Origin: Myxococcales bacterium
GTDB lineage: Bacteria > Myxococcota_A > Polyangia > Polyangiales > Polyangiaceae
Reading direction: 5' to 3'
Length of the DNA: 64,000 bases
Assembly (NCBI GenBank): GCA_016703425.1
Contig: JADJCA010000007.1
Span: forward strand, 186,001-250,000
Made by a program: the position numbers and the translations under genes. The notes beneath the pieces were generated by a model. It worked only from the letters and a program-made list of their open reading frames with translations, did not search any database and had not been told where the DNA came from. The first letter of the stretch is position 1. Each line of letters begins with the position of its first letter. This document shows, one piece after another, positions 20,849 through 29,974 of this stretch.

Positions 20849-21991
20849 TTGAGCCGGCCGCGCGCAAGTGCCGTTCTTATCGCGCTTCTAGCCATCCTTG
20901 GCGTCGCTCGCTGGTCGGCGCGTTCCGAAGACGCTCCCACGACCTACGACGCGGCGATTGCGCCGCCATCGAGTGACGCGGGCCTCGTTGACGCGCGCGT
21001 CACCGCCGACGCGCCATCGTCGGATTCGGCGCGGCCAGAAGGAGGACAGCCGGCGGATGCGGCCACGCCCGATGCTGAAGCCGATTGCGCCGCGCTTGCG
21101 CCGGCTCCCAGCTGCGGTCATCCCCCGGTCACCGCGCAATGCGACGGCGGCTGGTGTTTCATCCCGAAGGGCTGCTTCATCATGGGCTCGCCGCCATGTG
21201 AATGGGGCCGCGGAGCTTACAGCGAGAACGAGAACCAGACGACCCTTACGCACGACTTCTGGATGAAGCAGACGGAGGTCACGCAAGCCGAGTGGACGGC
21301 GCAAGGCTTGCCGAACCCAAGCGCAACGCTGGACTCGGGCTTCGGGGACTGCCTCGACGCTAGGTGTCCAGTGGGCAATCTTACGTGGTTCGAGGCGTTG
21401 GCCTTCGCGAACAAGATGTCCTCCACGAACGCGCTGCCGGAGTGCTACAGCTTGAACGGCTGCACCGGGACTCTCGGCACGGGAATGACTTGCGCGTCCG
21501 CCCAGAGCGTCGAGGCGTCCCTCTACGCGTGCAAGGGCTATCGCATACCGAGCGAAGCCGAATGGGAGTACGCGGCGAGGGCGGGCACGCGGTCGGCGTT
21601 CTACGCCGGCGGCATCGCTCCGCTCGCGAACACGACCGACTGCGAGGCCGATCCGGTGCTAGAGAGCATCGCTTGGTTCTGTGGCATCCCGGATGCCGGC
21701 AGGACCACCCATCCGGTTGGCCTCAAGCTTCCCAACGCATGGGGCCTCTTCGACATGAGCGGGAACGCTATCGAGCCCGTGTCCGATCCATTTGAGGGAC
21801 TCGGCTACGGCTCGGCAGCACGAACTGACCCGTTCTCGAGAATCGCGCTGGCTGACGCGAGCCCTACCGTGCCCTGGCGAGGGGGCCTGGCTTGGACGTG
21901 GTCCAATCTCGCACGATCCGCGAACCGGTATCAAGCGGGCCTCGGTCGCGGGCCTGGGGGCGGCCTCCGCCTAGTGCGGCGCGGGGACTGA
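20849..21991 (+). CDS. SUMF1/FGE-fold protein, copy 3, lipobox cysteine lost
   Basis: A 380-residue paralogue. From about residue 8 to 150 it is almost identical to copy 1, then diverges strongly (copy 1 GLSDAGYGD, copy 3 ATLDSGFGD). The lipobox of copy 1, GVARC, reads GVARW here through one TGC-to-TGG change, so lipidation should be lost and the segment may act as an uncleaved anchor. The TTG start mirrors copy 1. The 19 bases at 20827-20845 repeat the 3' end of the metallopeptidase gene (18458-18476), showing that the copied block began inside that gene. FGE cysteines are again absent (SNLARSANRYQ). Confidence 0.8.
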   Translation: MSRPRASAVLIALLAILGVARWSARSEDAPTTYDAAIAPPSSDAGLVDARVTADAPSSDSARPEGGQPADAATPDAEADCAALAPAPSCGHPPVTAQCDGGWCFIPKGCFIMGSPPCEWGRGAYSENENQTTLTHDFWMKQTEVTQAEWTAQGLPNPSATLDSGFGDCLDARCPVGNLTWFEALAFANKMSSTNALPECYSLNGCTGTLGTGMTCASAQSVEASLYACKGYRIPSEAEWEYAARAGTRSAFYAGGIAPLANTTDCEADPVLESIAWFCGIPDAGRTTHPVGLKLPNAWGLFDMSGNAIEPVSDPFEGLGYGSAARTDPFSRIALADASPTVPWRGGLAWTWSNLARSANRYQAGLGRGPGGGLRLVRRGD

Positions 21992-22014
21992 GTTGAGGCG
22001 ACGGACGCCCGCCC

Positions 22015-22518
22015 TCAAATATTGAGCCCCGGCCCAACGACATCACTGGACACCGGAGCGCTCCGCTTGCCGCGCCAGCCGCCGCCGCCACCACCGCCCG
22101 CTTGGACGCGGAGGCGATTCGCTTCGGCGCGGAGCTGGGTCGCGCGGAGGCGTGAGAGGCGCGCTTGCCCCGTCTCGCCGGCGGCTTGCTCGAGGAGCGA
22201 GTCGATGCGCGCGAGGATGACGTTGCGCGCATCGCCGAAGGCCGTGGGGACCACGTCCTCAAGGGCCTGCGCCGCTTGACGAAGCGAGGCCGCGCGCGCC
22301 GTGCGCTGCGAGGCGTCGACGTCGAGGTTCCGCGCATTCGCTTCGAGCTGCGCGGCGCGCACCAAGAGGTCCGCGTTCCGATCGGGCGGGTCGTTGCGAA
22401 CGATGAAGCGGTCCGTCGTGATGCGGCGGTCGACGCGCTCCTCACCGGTCGGGCAAGCGAACGCGGAGCCGGCGACGAGGGTGGCGGAGGCGGCAAAAAC
22501 GAGCGCGGCGAGCTTCAT
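22015..22518 (-). CDS. Exported alpha-helical protein of unknown function
   Basis: A 167-residue protein with a signal peptide (MKLAALVFAASATLVAGSAF, then AC). The mature part is Arg- and Ala-rich helix, probably coiled coil (LLVRAAQLEANARNLDVDAS, RLSRLRATQLRAEANRLRVQ), and ends after a run of seven glycines with a short disordered tail. The cysteine after the signal could be lipidated, but the lipobox (AFAC) is poor. It converges on copy 3 of the SUMF1-like genes and stands alone. I do not recognise a family. Confidence 0.6.
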   Translation of the reverse strand: MKLAALVFAASATLVAGSAFACPTGEERVDRRITTDRFIVRNDPPDRNADLLVRAAQLEANARNLDVDASQRTARAASLRQAAQALEDVVPTAFGDARNVILARIDSLLEQAAGETGQARLSRLRATQLRAEANRLRVQAGGGGGGGWRGKRSAPVSSDVVGPGLNI

Positions 22519-22706
22519 GGCTGGGTTTGACGGGCGAGGGAGGGAAACGATCTAGGGCCTGTGGCGATTCCCTGGGGCACGCCGAAAGAGCCGGACATTG
22601 CTTGGAAAAGGCGGCGCAACGCGGGCGTGTAGCCCGCTCGCGCAGCGCGCCCCGTCGGCTGAACCGGGGCTCGCACCGACACCCGCGCACCCGTATTCTG
22701 CGAGCC

Positions 22707-24149
22707 ATGGGGGGGCGCCGATGGAGGCTGAGGTTCGGCGCGATCGCGTGCGCGCTCGCCGCAGTGGCGGAGGCCTGCGGCACCGCAGATAGGAACGACG
22801 TCGACGAAACGCGCGCGTCCGAAGAACCGGCGCGCGACGCGGCGTCGGACCTCGGGCGTATGCCTCTCGCGGAGGCCGGCGTCGTCGATGCGCCCGCGGA
22901 GGTCGAGGCCGCCGCTCCGGGCTCCTTCGACGTGACGTTCGGCGACGGTGGTCTCCTCGTCCTCGACATGGTCGGACGTGCTGTGTCCATCGACGTGCGC
23001 CCGTCGCAGCACCTCGTGATCGCAGGCGACGTCGAAGGCCAGGATGGCGGTTACCCGGCCGTCCTCCAGACGGACCAGCACGGCAACCCCGACGTGTCGT
23101 TTGGCGACAGCGGCGTCGTGACGTTTTCAGAGAGCCGTCAGGCAGCGGCCGCCGCCCGCGGCTCGCTCGCCGAGACCTGGATGCTCACGCGACCTGCAAG
23201 CGGCGAAGACAGCGGCATCGGCTACGTCACCCACCTGACGCCCAACGGGATCGACGACCGCGGCTCCTTCCAAATCTCGCCCACCACCTGTCCCATCGTT
23301 GTTCCCTACGACTTGGCGATGTGGTTCACGCGCGCTGACATCGTCGGCGTGTGCGCACTAGGCCCGCCGCCGCAGCCGTCCGTTTCGGTCCTGGACCTGA
23401 TTGTGTACGGCTTTGGCACGACGCATGGCTCGGGATTCCGAGGGCCGCTCACGCCGAACGTGGACGGCGGCTTTCGCTATTCGTTGGCGGACGCCATCGG
23501 CCACCAATCCGCGGGAGACATCATCGTGGCTGGAGTCACCTGGCTCGATGGCGACGCCGATGGGGAGCTCACCCTCGTTCGCTTGGCCCACGTCGACTAT
23601 GACCCGTCGTTTGGAACGAACGCCGTCGCCGCGCCGGCCGTTGGGCGCGCGAGGTTCGGCGAGACGGCCCTCGCGATTGCGCCCGACGACGCGATCTTCG
23701 TCGCGTTCGTCCGAACGAGCATCACGGGCCAGAGCGGGCCCGACGCAAGCGCCGCGGAGAACCGAATCGCCGTCGCGAAGCTGAGCGCGAACGGGCAGCT
23801 CGACACGACGTTCGGGGCCAGCGGCCTCGCCCTTGGCCCCGCCGCGCAAGGCACGACGTCGCTCGGCAACGTCCAAAGGCGCCCCGACGGGAAGCTCGTC
23901 GTCGCCGGCTCCCTCGACGAACGCACGGACGCTGGCGGGCCTCTCGGCGGGAACAAGCGAATGTTCGTCTACCAGTTCGATGCGAATGGCTCGCTCGACA
24001 CGGCGTTTGGAAGCGACGGAGCCGTCTACTCGACGGGCCCACGCGACGAGGGGCGAGAAATCGCGATCACGCCGACCGGCAAGCTCGTCGTCGCTGGCTC
24101 CGTTGAACAGCCGACGGCTCGGTGGGCGGTCTGGCAGTTGAATCCCTAG
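22707..24149 (+). CDS. Lipoprotein with delta-60 (DUF5122) propeller repeats
   Basis: A 480-residue predicted lipoprotein: the signal ends AVAEAC (Cys24), followed by an acidic linker. From about residue 75 it carries repeats of the delta-60/DUF5122 type, each with a DTTFG-like turn and a later RPDGKLVVAG strand (FDVTFGDGGLLVL, PDVSFGDSGVV, LDTTFGASGLAL, RRPDGKLVVAGSLDE, LDTAFGSDGAVYS, TPTGKLVVAGSVE). Such repeats form propeller-like surface proteins with no known enzyme activity. I chose the ATG at 22707; the frame is open upstream but without a signal. It is divergent from the exported helical protein at 22015. Confidence 0.8.
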   Translation: MGGRRWRLRFGAIACALAAVAEACGTADRNDVDETRASEEPARDAASDLGRMPLAEAGVVDAPAEVEAAAPGSFDVTFGDGGLLVLDMVGRAVSIDVRPSQHLVIAGDVEGQDGGYPAVLQTDQHGNPDVSFGDSGVVTFSESRQAAAAARGSLAETWMLTRPASGEDSGIGYVTHLTPNGIDDRGSFQISPTTCPIVVPYDLAMWFTRADIVGVCALGPPPQPSVSVLDLIVYGFGTTHGSGFRGPLTPNVDGGFRYSLADAIGHQSAGDIIVAGVTWLDGDADGELTLVRLAHVDYDPSFGTNAVAAPAVGRARFGETALAIAPDDAIFVAFVRTSITGQSGPDASAAENRIAVAKLSANGQLDTTFGASGLALGPAAQGTTSLGNVQRRPDGKLVVAGSLDERTDAGGPLGGNKRMFVYQFDANGSLDTAFGSDGAVYSTGPRDEGREIAITPTGKLVVAGSVEQPTARWAVWQLNP

Positions 24150-24238
24150 TGCTCGGGCGGGGCTCGCCGCCGGCTGCGGGGTTCGGTCTATGCTTCGGCT
24201 CGCACGGAGGCACGCGGACGCACACGGAGGCACACGGC

Positions 24239-24433
24239 ATGGACGAGAGCGACTTTGAAGGCACGCTCGTGCTCGAACAGTTGGCCGCGATCGGCAAGGT
24301 CGAAGACTTCTTCGACGCCGTCGACGACGACAACATCGAACGGGCCACCGCGCTGATGAAACGCGCCAACGTCGACGCCGCCACGATCGCCATCGTCCAG
24401 AAGAAGATGGCCGACGCCAACGGCGAACACTGA
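24239..24433 (+). CDS. Small acidic helical protein, unknown function
   Basis: A 64-residue protein, MDESDFEGTLVLEQLAAIGK at the start and ATIAIVQKKMADANGEH at the end, predicted to be two or three helices. It is strongly acidic and has no export signal. A 13-base motif (CACGGAGGCAC) is repeated twice just upstream (about 24205-24235). It may share the transcript of the delta-60 gene, whose stop is 89 bases upstream. It is too short for a firm family call. Confidence 0.55.
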   Translation: MDESDFEGTLVLEQLAAIGKVEDFFDAVDDDNIERATALMKRANVDAATIAIVQKKMADANGEH

Positions 24434-24473
24434 GGTTCAAATTAAAGGGCCGCGCCGTCGTCGGCCCGCGTGA

Positions 24474-25955
24474 TCAGGGCCCCGGCGCCACGAACGGAAT
24501 CTCCTCGAGGATCTTCCCGCTCGGGAGCGCACGCACGATCACGAGCGCGCCGCGGACGTACGCCATCACGCTCTCATCCGGTGAAAGCGCCGGGAGGCCC
24601 GCGCCGTCTTCCAGCTCGAAGCCGCCGCCCGCGTGTTTCACGCTGATCTTCTCTCCGTAGAAGAACGAATAGACGCCTCGCCCGACGCGGTTCGCCTGCC
24701 CATCGGCGTTGCACAGGGGCAGCTTGTCGCGCCCCGTCGGCGCCGCCGGCACGTTCTGTCCCATCATCATCATGTAAGGCGCGCCGAGCACGCCCGGAGC
24801 GTCGCCGCATTGGTAGCGGCCGGTGGTCGCGTCGAGCTTCGCCTCGCCGCCGCATCCTTCGAGGAGGAGCGTTCGGTTGTCGGGCAAGAAGCGCCCGCTC
24901 AACATGGGCCAGTTGTCGCAGCCGGGCATGACGCGGTCGATGCGGCGGCGCTCCACGAGCGTGCGTCCGTCGAGCACGACGCCGTCGCCGCCGCAGGTCA
25001 CAACCAAAAGCTCCCCGTTCGGGCTCGGCGTCGGGTTGCCGAGCTCCTCGTCCTTCTTGCAGCGCACGGTCGTCGCGCGCGTCGCCTTGCCGGTCTTGAG
25101 ATCGATGCGCGCGAGCCGCGAACCGGTGACGCGATAGGCAACGTCGCCCGCGACCCCGCCGCGGGGAACGTTGCGTGGGAACGCGGGGAGCGGAACGCCC
25201 TCGCCCAAGAGCGTGCCGTTCTGGTCGAAGAGCGCCGAGGCGCCTTCCGTGTACGTTACATTGATTCGCGTCTGCGAGAGAAGCAGCCGAACCGTCTCGA
25301 CGGGCCCAAGCGCGGGGGCGCTCTTCGGCGCCGAGAGACGGAGGAGCTTTCCCCCAAACTGCAGCAGCGCCTGGGGAGGCTCACCCACGCTGACAGCGTT
25401 GCCGGTGCCCATCGCCGGCTCACTGGCGCCGCGATAGAGGACGTCGAGGCTCGGCGTTGCGAGAAGCGTGACTTCGGTCTCGCCGCGCAAGACGAGGCCG
25501 GCGAGCTCGGGCGAGGCTTGCGCCATCGTGGTCTTGCCGATGACGAGGCGCTTCACGGCTGCGCGTGCTGTCGGCGTCGGCGTCGGCGTCGGCGTAGGCG
25601 TGGGCGCGCGCGCGAGGAGCGTCTCCGTGCCGGTCGCGATGAGCGTGCCGTCGGCGAGAAACTGCACTGTGGTCGCCACGTCCGATGGCGCCTGCTGTAC
25701 GGCCGTCGATGCGTCAGACGAAGACACCGTCGCGAGCGCGACGACAGAGCGTGACGCGTCACCGCCATGGTTGGCGGCGTTCGCCGCGTTGGGCACGTCG
25801 TCGACGCCGCGTGTCGGGTGGCACGCGAAGGGCGCGGCCGAGGCGAACGCGAGCGCCAAAACCAGCGCGCAGGACCGGCCTGCTCGCCGCCATCGCGCGG
25901 AATCGCGCTTCGTTCGGGTAGAATGGTGCGTCCGCTGGTTGATGGTTGATTGCAC
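24474..25955 (-). CDS. Predicted lipoprotein, WD40/propeller-like
   Basis: A 493-residue protein. The best start is the GTG at 25955, eight bases after GGGAAGG. It gives a long basic N-region, then a hydrophobic stretch ending APFAC (Cys45). A Thr-Pro repeat (PTPTPTPTPTPT, DNA of GGCGTC units at about 25573-25605) links to a strand-rich body with propeller-like phrases (GNPTPSPNGELLVVTCGGDG, SGRFLPDNRTLLLEGCGGEA, GLPALSPDESVMAYVRGALV). It probably displays or reports values at the cell surface, but no binding partner can be named. An ATG in another frame at about 25898 shows that a frameshift near the N-terminus is not excluded. Confidence 0.65.
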   Translation of the reverse strand: MQSTINQRTHHSTRTKRDSARWRRAGRSCALVLALAFASAAPFACHPTRGVDDVPNAANAANHGGDASRSVVALATVSSSDASTAVQQAPSDVATTVQFLADGTLIATGTETLLARAPTPTPTPTPTPTARAAVKRLVIGKTTMAQASPELAGLVLRGETEVTLLATPSLDVLYRGASEPAMGTGNAVSVGEPPQALLQFGGKLLRLSAPKSAPALGPVETVRLLLSQTRINVTYTEGASALFDQNGTLLGEGVPLPAFPRNVPRGGVAGDVAYRVTGSRLARIDLKTGKATRATTVRCKKDEELGNPTPSPNGELLVVTCGGDGVVLDGRTLVERRRIDRVMPGCDNWPMLSGRFLPDNRTLLLEGCGGEAKLDATTGRYQCGDAPGVLGAPYMMMMGQNVPAAPTGRDKLPLCNADGQANRVGRGVYSFFYGEKISVKHAGGGFELEDGAGLPALSPDESVMAYVRGALVIVRALPSGKILEEIPFVAPGP

Positions 25956-26057
25956 CGCTCGGCCCTTCCCAAGGAGTCCTATACCCCTGGCGAATCGCCG
26001 CGAGGAGCCCCATAGCCGCTTGTGCTCGTGGACCTGGACCGACCGATGGAAGAACCC

Positions 26058-27023
26058 ATGAAGAGTGACGACGGTGTGGTGAAGCGGCGTGCCGTGGTGG
26101 CGGGCCTTGCCGGCGCGGCGACCTTGGCAGCCATTCCCCTCATGACGCACGGCGATGACGCGGCGGCCCGAGGCAAAGGCGAGAGCAAGCCCGACCCGGC
26201 CGGCAGCGGCAAGACGGTCGCGACCAAAGGGCGCATGCCGGTGGCCTACATTCCTCATGGCGGCGGGCCGTGGCCCTTCGTCGACGTCGGCATGTCCAAG
26301 GCCGACAAGGAGTCGCTGACGGCCTACCTCAAGGCTGTTCGAGCGCTCCCGCGCACGACGCCGAAAGCTTTGCTCGTCGTGTCAGCACACTGGGAGGAGT
26401 CGGTGCCGACGGTGATGACCAACCCGAAGCCTCCTCTCTTCTTCGACTACTACGGGTTCCCGCCCGAGTCCTACAAGCTCACGTGGCCCGCGCCCGGCGA
26501 TCCGGCGCTCGCGGCGCGTGTGCGAGAGCTTCTCGCGGCGGCCGGCATGAAGAGCGGCGCCGACGACAAGCGCGGCTTCGATCACGGCACGTTCATTCCC
26601 CTCAAGCTCACCTACCCCGAGGCCGACATCCCGACGATTCAGCTCTCGCTCAAGAAGGGGCTCGATCCCGCCGAACACGTGGCCATCGGGCGCGCCATCG
26701 CGCCCTTGCGCGACGAGGGCGTGTTCATCCTCGGCAGCGGCATGTCGTTCCACAACATGGCCGGCTTCGGCGATCCGCGCGCGCGCGCCACCTCCGTGTC
26801 GTTCGACAACTGGCTCAAGGAGAGCGTCTCGCTCGACGAAGACGCGCGCGACAAGCGCCTCCGCGAGTGGGCCTCGGCGCCAGAGGCGCGCAGGGTGCAC
26901 CCGCGCGAAGAGCACCTCCTGCCGCTCATGGTCGTGGCCGGCGCGGCCGGCGCCGATCGCGGCGCCATCGCCTACAACGGCGACGCTTGGGGCGTGAAGC
27001 TCTCCGCCGTGCACTTCGGGTAG
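26058..27023 (+). CDS. DODA-type extradiol ring-cleavage dioxygenase, Tat-exported
   Basis: Member of the LigB/DODA family, which open catechol-type rings with a non-heme metal. The 321-residue protein begins with a twin-arginine-like signal (VVKRRAVVAGLAGAATLAAI). The family's metal ligands are visible: His67 in IPHGGGPWPF, His111 in VVSAHWEE and His176 in GFDHGTFIPL, with a fourth His in GSGMSFHNM. The ATG at 26058 follows GGAAGA at a good distance; another ATG lies four codons upstream. A periplasmic location is unusual, since most DODA proteins are cytoplasmic. The substrate is unknown, and no aromatic catabolism genes are nearby. Confidence 0.85.
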   Translation: MKSDDGVVKRRAVVAGLAGAATLAAIPLMTHGDDAAARGKGESKPDPAGSGKTVATKGRMPVAYIPHGGGPWPFVDVGMSKADKESLTAYLKAVRALPRTTPKALLVVSAHWEESVPTVMTNPKPPLFFDYYGFPPESYKLTWPAPGDPALAARVRELLAAAGMKSGADDKRGFDHGTFIPLKLTYPEADIPTIQLSLKKGLDPAEHVAIGRAIAPLRDEGVFILGSGMSFHNMAGFGDPRARATSVSFDNWLKESVSLDEDARDKRLREWASAPEARRVHPREEHLLPLMVVAGAAGADRGAIAYNGDAWGVKLSAVHFG

Positions 27024-27038
27024 CGGCGTGGCGGTCAC

Positions 27039-27057
27039 CGAAGCGTGATTCGCTTCG
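27039..27057. terminator. Hairpin between converging genes
   Basis: CGAAGCG and CGCTTCG form a seven-base stem with a five-base loop, midway between the stops at 27023 and 27079. It has no T run, so it is weak evidence for bidirectional termination. Confidence 0.4.
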
Positions 27058-27078
27058 CCGGCAAGTAGAGCGCAGCGG

Positions 27079-29205
27079 TTACAGCTTCGGCGCCGGGCGC
27101 GAGACCGCCTCGCCGAGGTTCGGGAGTGCCATCACCCCCGAGCCCACGCGCGTTTGGATGTCGACGAAGCGCGTGTCGTTGGAGACGAAGCACGCGAACC
27201 CCTCGGCCTTCGCCGGGACGAAGTCGGTGGAGATCAGCTCGGCGCCGCCTTGCACGTGGACGCCCACGGCGGAGCGGGCGACGACCGATTTGGTGAGCGA
27301 TGCGTTGGCGGCGGCAACGGCGATGGCCGCGCCTGGGTGGCCCGTGAGCCAACACTCGTCGAGCCGCAGCACGCCGCCCTCCAAGGCCGCCACGCCCAAG
27401 CCGAAGTCGCCGGCGGCGCGGCGCGTATCACGCACCAAGCTCCGCTCCATCGTAACCTCGGCGCCTACGCCGACGACCACCGACGTCTCGTTGTTCTCGG
27501 CGACCACCGAGTCGCGAACGCTCGCGACGGCGCCGCGACTAAGCTCGAGCCCTCGGCCGAAATGGCCCGTCTCGTCGCCGAGCGAGCGAAACACGACGGT
27601 GCTTCGGACCTCCGCGCGCGCGAGGGCGCCCGACTCGTCGGCCTGCGAGACGAGGATGCCAACACCGACGTTGTTCGTCGCCGCACTGCCCGTCAGCTTG
27701 AGCGAGCCGCCGAAGCTCACGCCGATGCCGATGCCGCGCTTCGCTGGCCCCGCCGTGCCTATCCTGCGGGTCCCCGTCACCAGGAGCCGCTCGGCCGCCA
27801 CCAACGTCGCTGGGTCTTGCACCGCGAGGCCTGCGAGCGAAGCGTTGACGATGGCCGTCGACGAGAGCTCCGCCGACGCGCCGCCTGCGACGCGAAAGCC
27901 GTGAACGCCAGGAGCCGCCGCACCGTTGTGAATCAACAACCCCGTGGCACGCACGAAGCTAGACGGCTCGAGCACGAGGAGCTGCGCGTCACCGGCCGTC
28001 GAAACGATTGAACTCGACGTGAGTTCGAGGCGGCCGCCCTTCGACACCTGCACCCCACGCCCAACCTTGTCGACGGCGCGCGTGTCTCGAACGATCAGTC
28101 GCCGCGCTGCGGCGGTGCCGCCCGACACCATGAAGCTGACGCGCTCGCCGCCATCGAGGAGAGCGCCATCGATCTCAGCGTTCCCATGGTCGACGACGGC
28201 AACCAGCGTGGCGAAGCCGTCGTTGTGCACGCGCGTGACGACCACGCTGTTGAGCGTGCCGGTCGTGCCCTGCCCGCCGATGACGACGCCTGTGCCGGTC
28301 GCGCCTTCCACGGACACGTCCTCGAGCTCGAGCCGGCCGCCGACCTGAGCCGCGGCACCCCAACCAAACTTGCCCGTGGCCTCGTCAGGGACGACGCCGT
28401 CGATACGCGTGCGCGCGACGCGGAGCCGGGACCCCTTCTCGGCCGCGTAGGCGCCCATCCAACGACTGTCCAAGATCTGCGAGTCCTCGAGCGTGGCCTC
28501 CGCGCCGCCTTTGACCAACACGCCGCCCTTGTGGCCACGCAGGGTCACGCCCTTGATGAAGACCTTCTTGGCCCCGTCCGCCACCAAGATGCCGGCGCGA
28601 CCATCACCGGGATTTTCGATGACGACGTCGCGGGCGCACTTGCCGACGAGCTGAATGTCCGACCGATCGACGTCCACATCCTCGACGTAGGTCCCTGGGT
28701 GGATGGCGATGACGTCGCCCGCCTTGGCGCGCTGCACCGCGGTGAAGATGGAGCGCGTGTGCTTTGCGTCCGTGGTCGCGAAGCTCGCGTCGACGAAGAG
28801 CGTCGCTTCCGGAGGTGGAAAAGGGCGGGTGCAATCGTCGATCGGTACGCACGAGGTGGAGCCGAGCGTCGCCCTCGTGCCGGGCGGGCACGCAGACGGC
28901 GGAACCGCCACGCGGCAGCCCCAACCGCTCGGATCCTTCTCAAAGGGCGCGTCACACGCCGTCCATCCAACGGGGGTGCAGCCGTCGGCGCCCAGAAACG
29001 GAGCCGAGCCTGCGGGGCAGTCTTCTTTGGGGAGCGTATCGGCGCACGAGCCGGTGGCGACGTCGCGAACGAAGCCCACCGGGCAATCGGAGGCCCCGCG
29101 ACACGAGTCGCCGTTGCAAGCGGCCGCAGGCGCGGGCGCGGTGGGCGATGAGCACGCCAACGGCAGCAGCAACAGGGCCGCTAGAATGATCGCGTCCAGC
29201 CGCAC
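27079..29205 (-). CDS. Lipoprotein with Cys-rich region and right-handed beta-helix
   Basis: A 708-residue predicted surface lipoprotein. The GTG at 29205 gives MRLDAIILAALLLLPLAC, lipidated at Cys18. Residues 20-135 are cysteine-rich (CNGDSCRGASDCPVGF, CTPVGWTACDAPFEKD, WGCRVAVPPSACPPGT). Residues 140 to the end are a right-handed parallel beta-helix of pectate-lyase type, with many turns such as GAGILVADGAKKVFIKGVTL, VSVEGATGTGVVIGG and GVGAEVTMERSLVRDTRR; the opening FVDASFATTDAKHTRSIFTA is typical of the family entry strand. Catalytic residues of pectate lyases are not recognisable, so a binding or adhesion role is as likely as an enzyme. Confidence 0.8.
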   Translation of the reverse strand: MRLDAIILAALLLLPLACSSPTAPAPAAACNGDSCRGASDCPVGFVRDVATGSCADTLPKEDCPAGSAPFLGADGCTPVGWTACDAPFEKDPSGWGCRVAVPPSACPPGTRATLGSTSCVPIDDCTRPFPPPEATLFVDASFATTDAKHTRSIFTAVQRAKAGDVIAIHPGTYVEDVDVDRSDIQLVGKCARDVVIENPGDGRAGILVADGAKKVFIKGVTLRGHKGGVLVKGGAEATLEDSQILDSRWMGAYAAEKGSRLRVARTRIDGVVPDEATGKFGWGAAAQVGGRLELEDVSVEGATGTGVVIGGQGTTGTLNSVVVTRVHNDGFATLVAVVDHGNAEIDGALLDGGERVSFMVSGGTAAARRLIVRDTRAVDKVGRGVQVSKGGRLELTSSSIVSTAGDAQLLVLEPSSFVRATGLLIHNGAAAPGVHGFRVAGGASAELSSTAIVNASLAGLAVQDPATLVAAERLLVTGTRRIGTAGPAKRGIGIGVSFGGSLKLTGSAATNNVGVGILVSQADESGALARAEVRSTVVFRSLGDETGHFGRGLELSRGAVASVRDSVVAENNETSVVVGVGAEVTMERSLVRDTRRAAGDFGLGVAALEGGVLRLDECWLTGHPGAAIAVAAANASLTKSVVARSAVGVHVQGGAELISTDFVPAKAEGFACFVSNDTRFVDIQTRVGSGVMALPNLGEAVSRPAPKL

Positions 29206-29395
29206 GGGTTGGCTCTGACACAAGCCCGCGAGCGAGGCACGCTGCTGTTGAAGACATGTGGTGTTTGTCGACGCCCGCCGTAGCCCTTCCCGGGGCCTTG
29301 ATCCACCGCGCCGCCACTCACCTGGCGGGGGCGCCCCGGGAGCAGCGGCATTTCTCGGCACGAGCGGAGGCACGGAATTCGCTGCTAGACGCCTC

Positions 29396-29917
29396 ATGCG
29401 CATCCTGACCACGCTGCTTCTTGGACTCGCGATGACCGCATGCGGCTCAGAGTCCTCGACCACCGAAACCTCCGAGGATGAAGAGGCCCTCTCGCTACGA
29501 AGCCTTTGCAGCGGAGCCGGCACGGAGGACTTCCGAGGCATCGAGGGGACCTTCGTGCGCCGCGGCACCAAGAAGGCCGACGAGATGGAGCGGCTCGTAG
29601 TCTCCCAAGCCGCGCCGGCCACGGGCCCGCGAGAGGCCACCTACACGAGGACGCTCACACGGAGCTGCTCGGCCCCCGGCTGCAAAGACGAGACGGGCAC
29701 GATGTCGCTTTTGCCAGACAACGCTGCGTTCTCCGTGAGCTTCGGGTTTCGAAGTGCCCAGCAAACGTCGCCCGAGGAGGGCGAGCTGTACTTCGTCTTG
29801 GGGGCCGCACGAGGGAGCAACGGCACCGACATCACCGAGCTGTGCGTCGCTCGCGTCGTGACTGCACAAGACGTGCGCAGGCCTTTCGCCATGAAGCGGG
29901 TGGTGCCGTCGCCGTAG
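29396..29917 (+). CDS. Small predicted lipoprotein, unknown function
   Basis: A 173-residue protein with a clear lipoprotein signal, MRILTTLLLGLAMTAC (Cys16), then an acidic Ser/Thr linker. The mature domain has a cysteine pair (RSCSAPGCKD) and a strand-rich pattern ending RPFAMKRVVPSP. I do not recognise a family. It diverges from the beta-helix lipoprotein and is followed 57 bases later by another lipoprotein on the same strand. Confidence 0.7.
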   Translation: MRILTTLLLGLAMTACGSESSTTETSEDEEALSLRSLCSGAGTEDFRGIEGTFVRRGTKKADEMERLVVSQAAPATGPREATYTRTLTRSCSAPGCKDETGTMSLLPDNAAFSVSFGFRSAQQTSPEEGELYFVLGAARGSNGTDITELCVARVVTAQDVRRPFAMKRVVPSP

Positions 29918-29974
29918 GGTGAATCCAAAAAGCTGGGTTGCCGCCGGCGCCAATCGCGGGAAGAGTCCCGCCCC

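Noticed and set aside
18522..21991. Active formylglycine-generating enzymes
   Set aside because: All three lack the C-terminal cysteines that bind copper, and no sulfatase gene is nearby.
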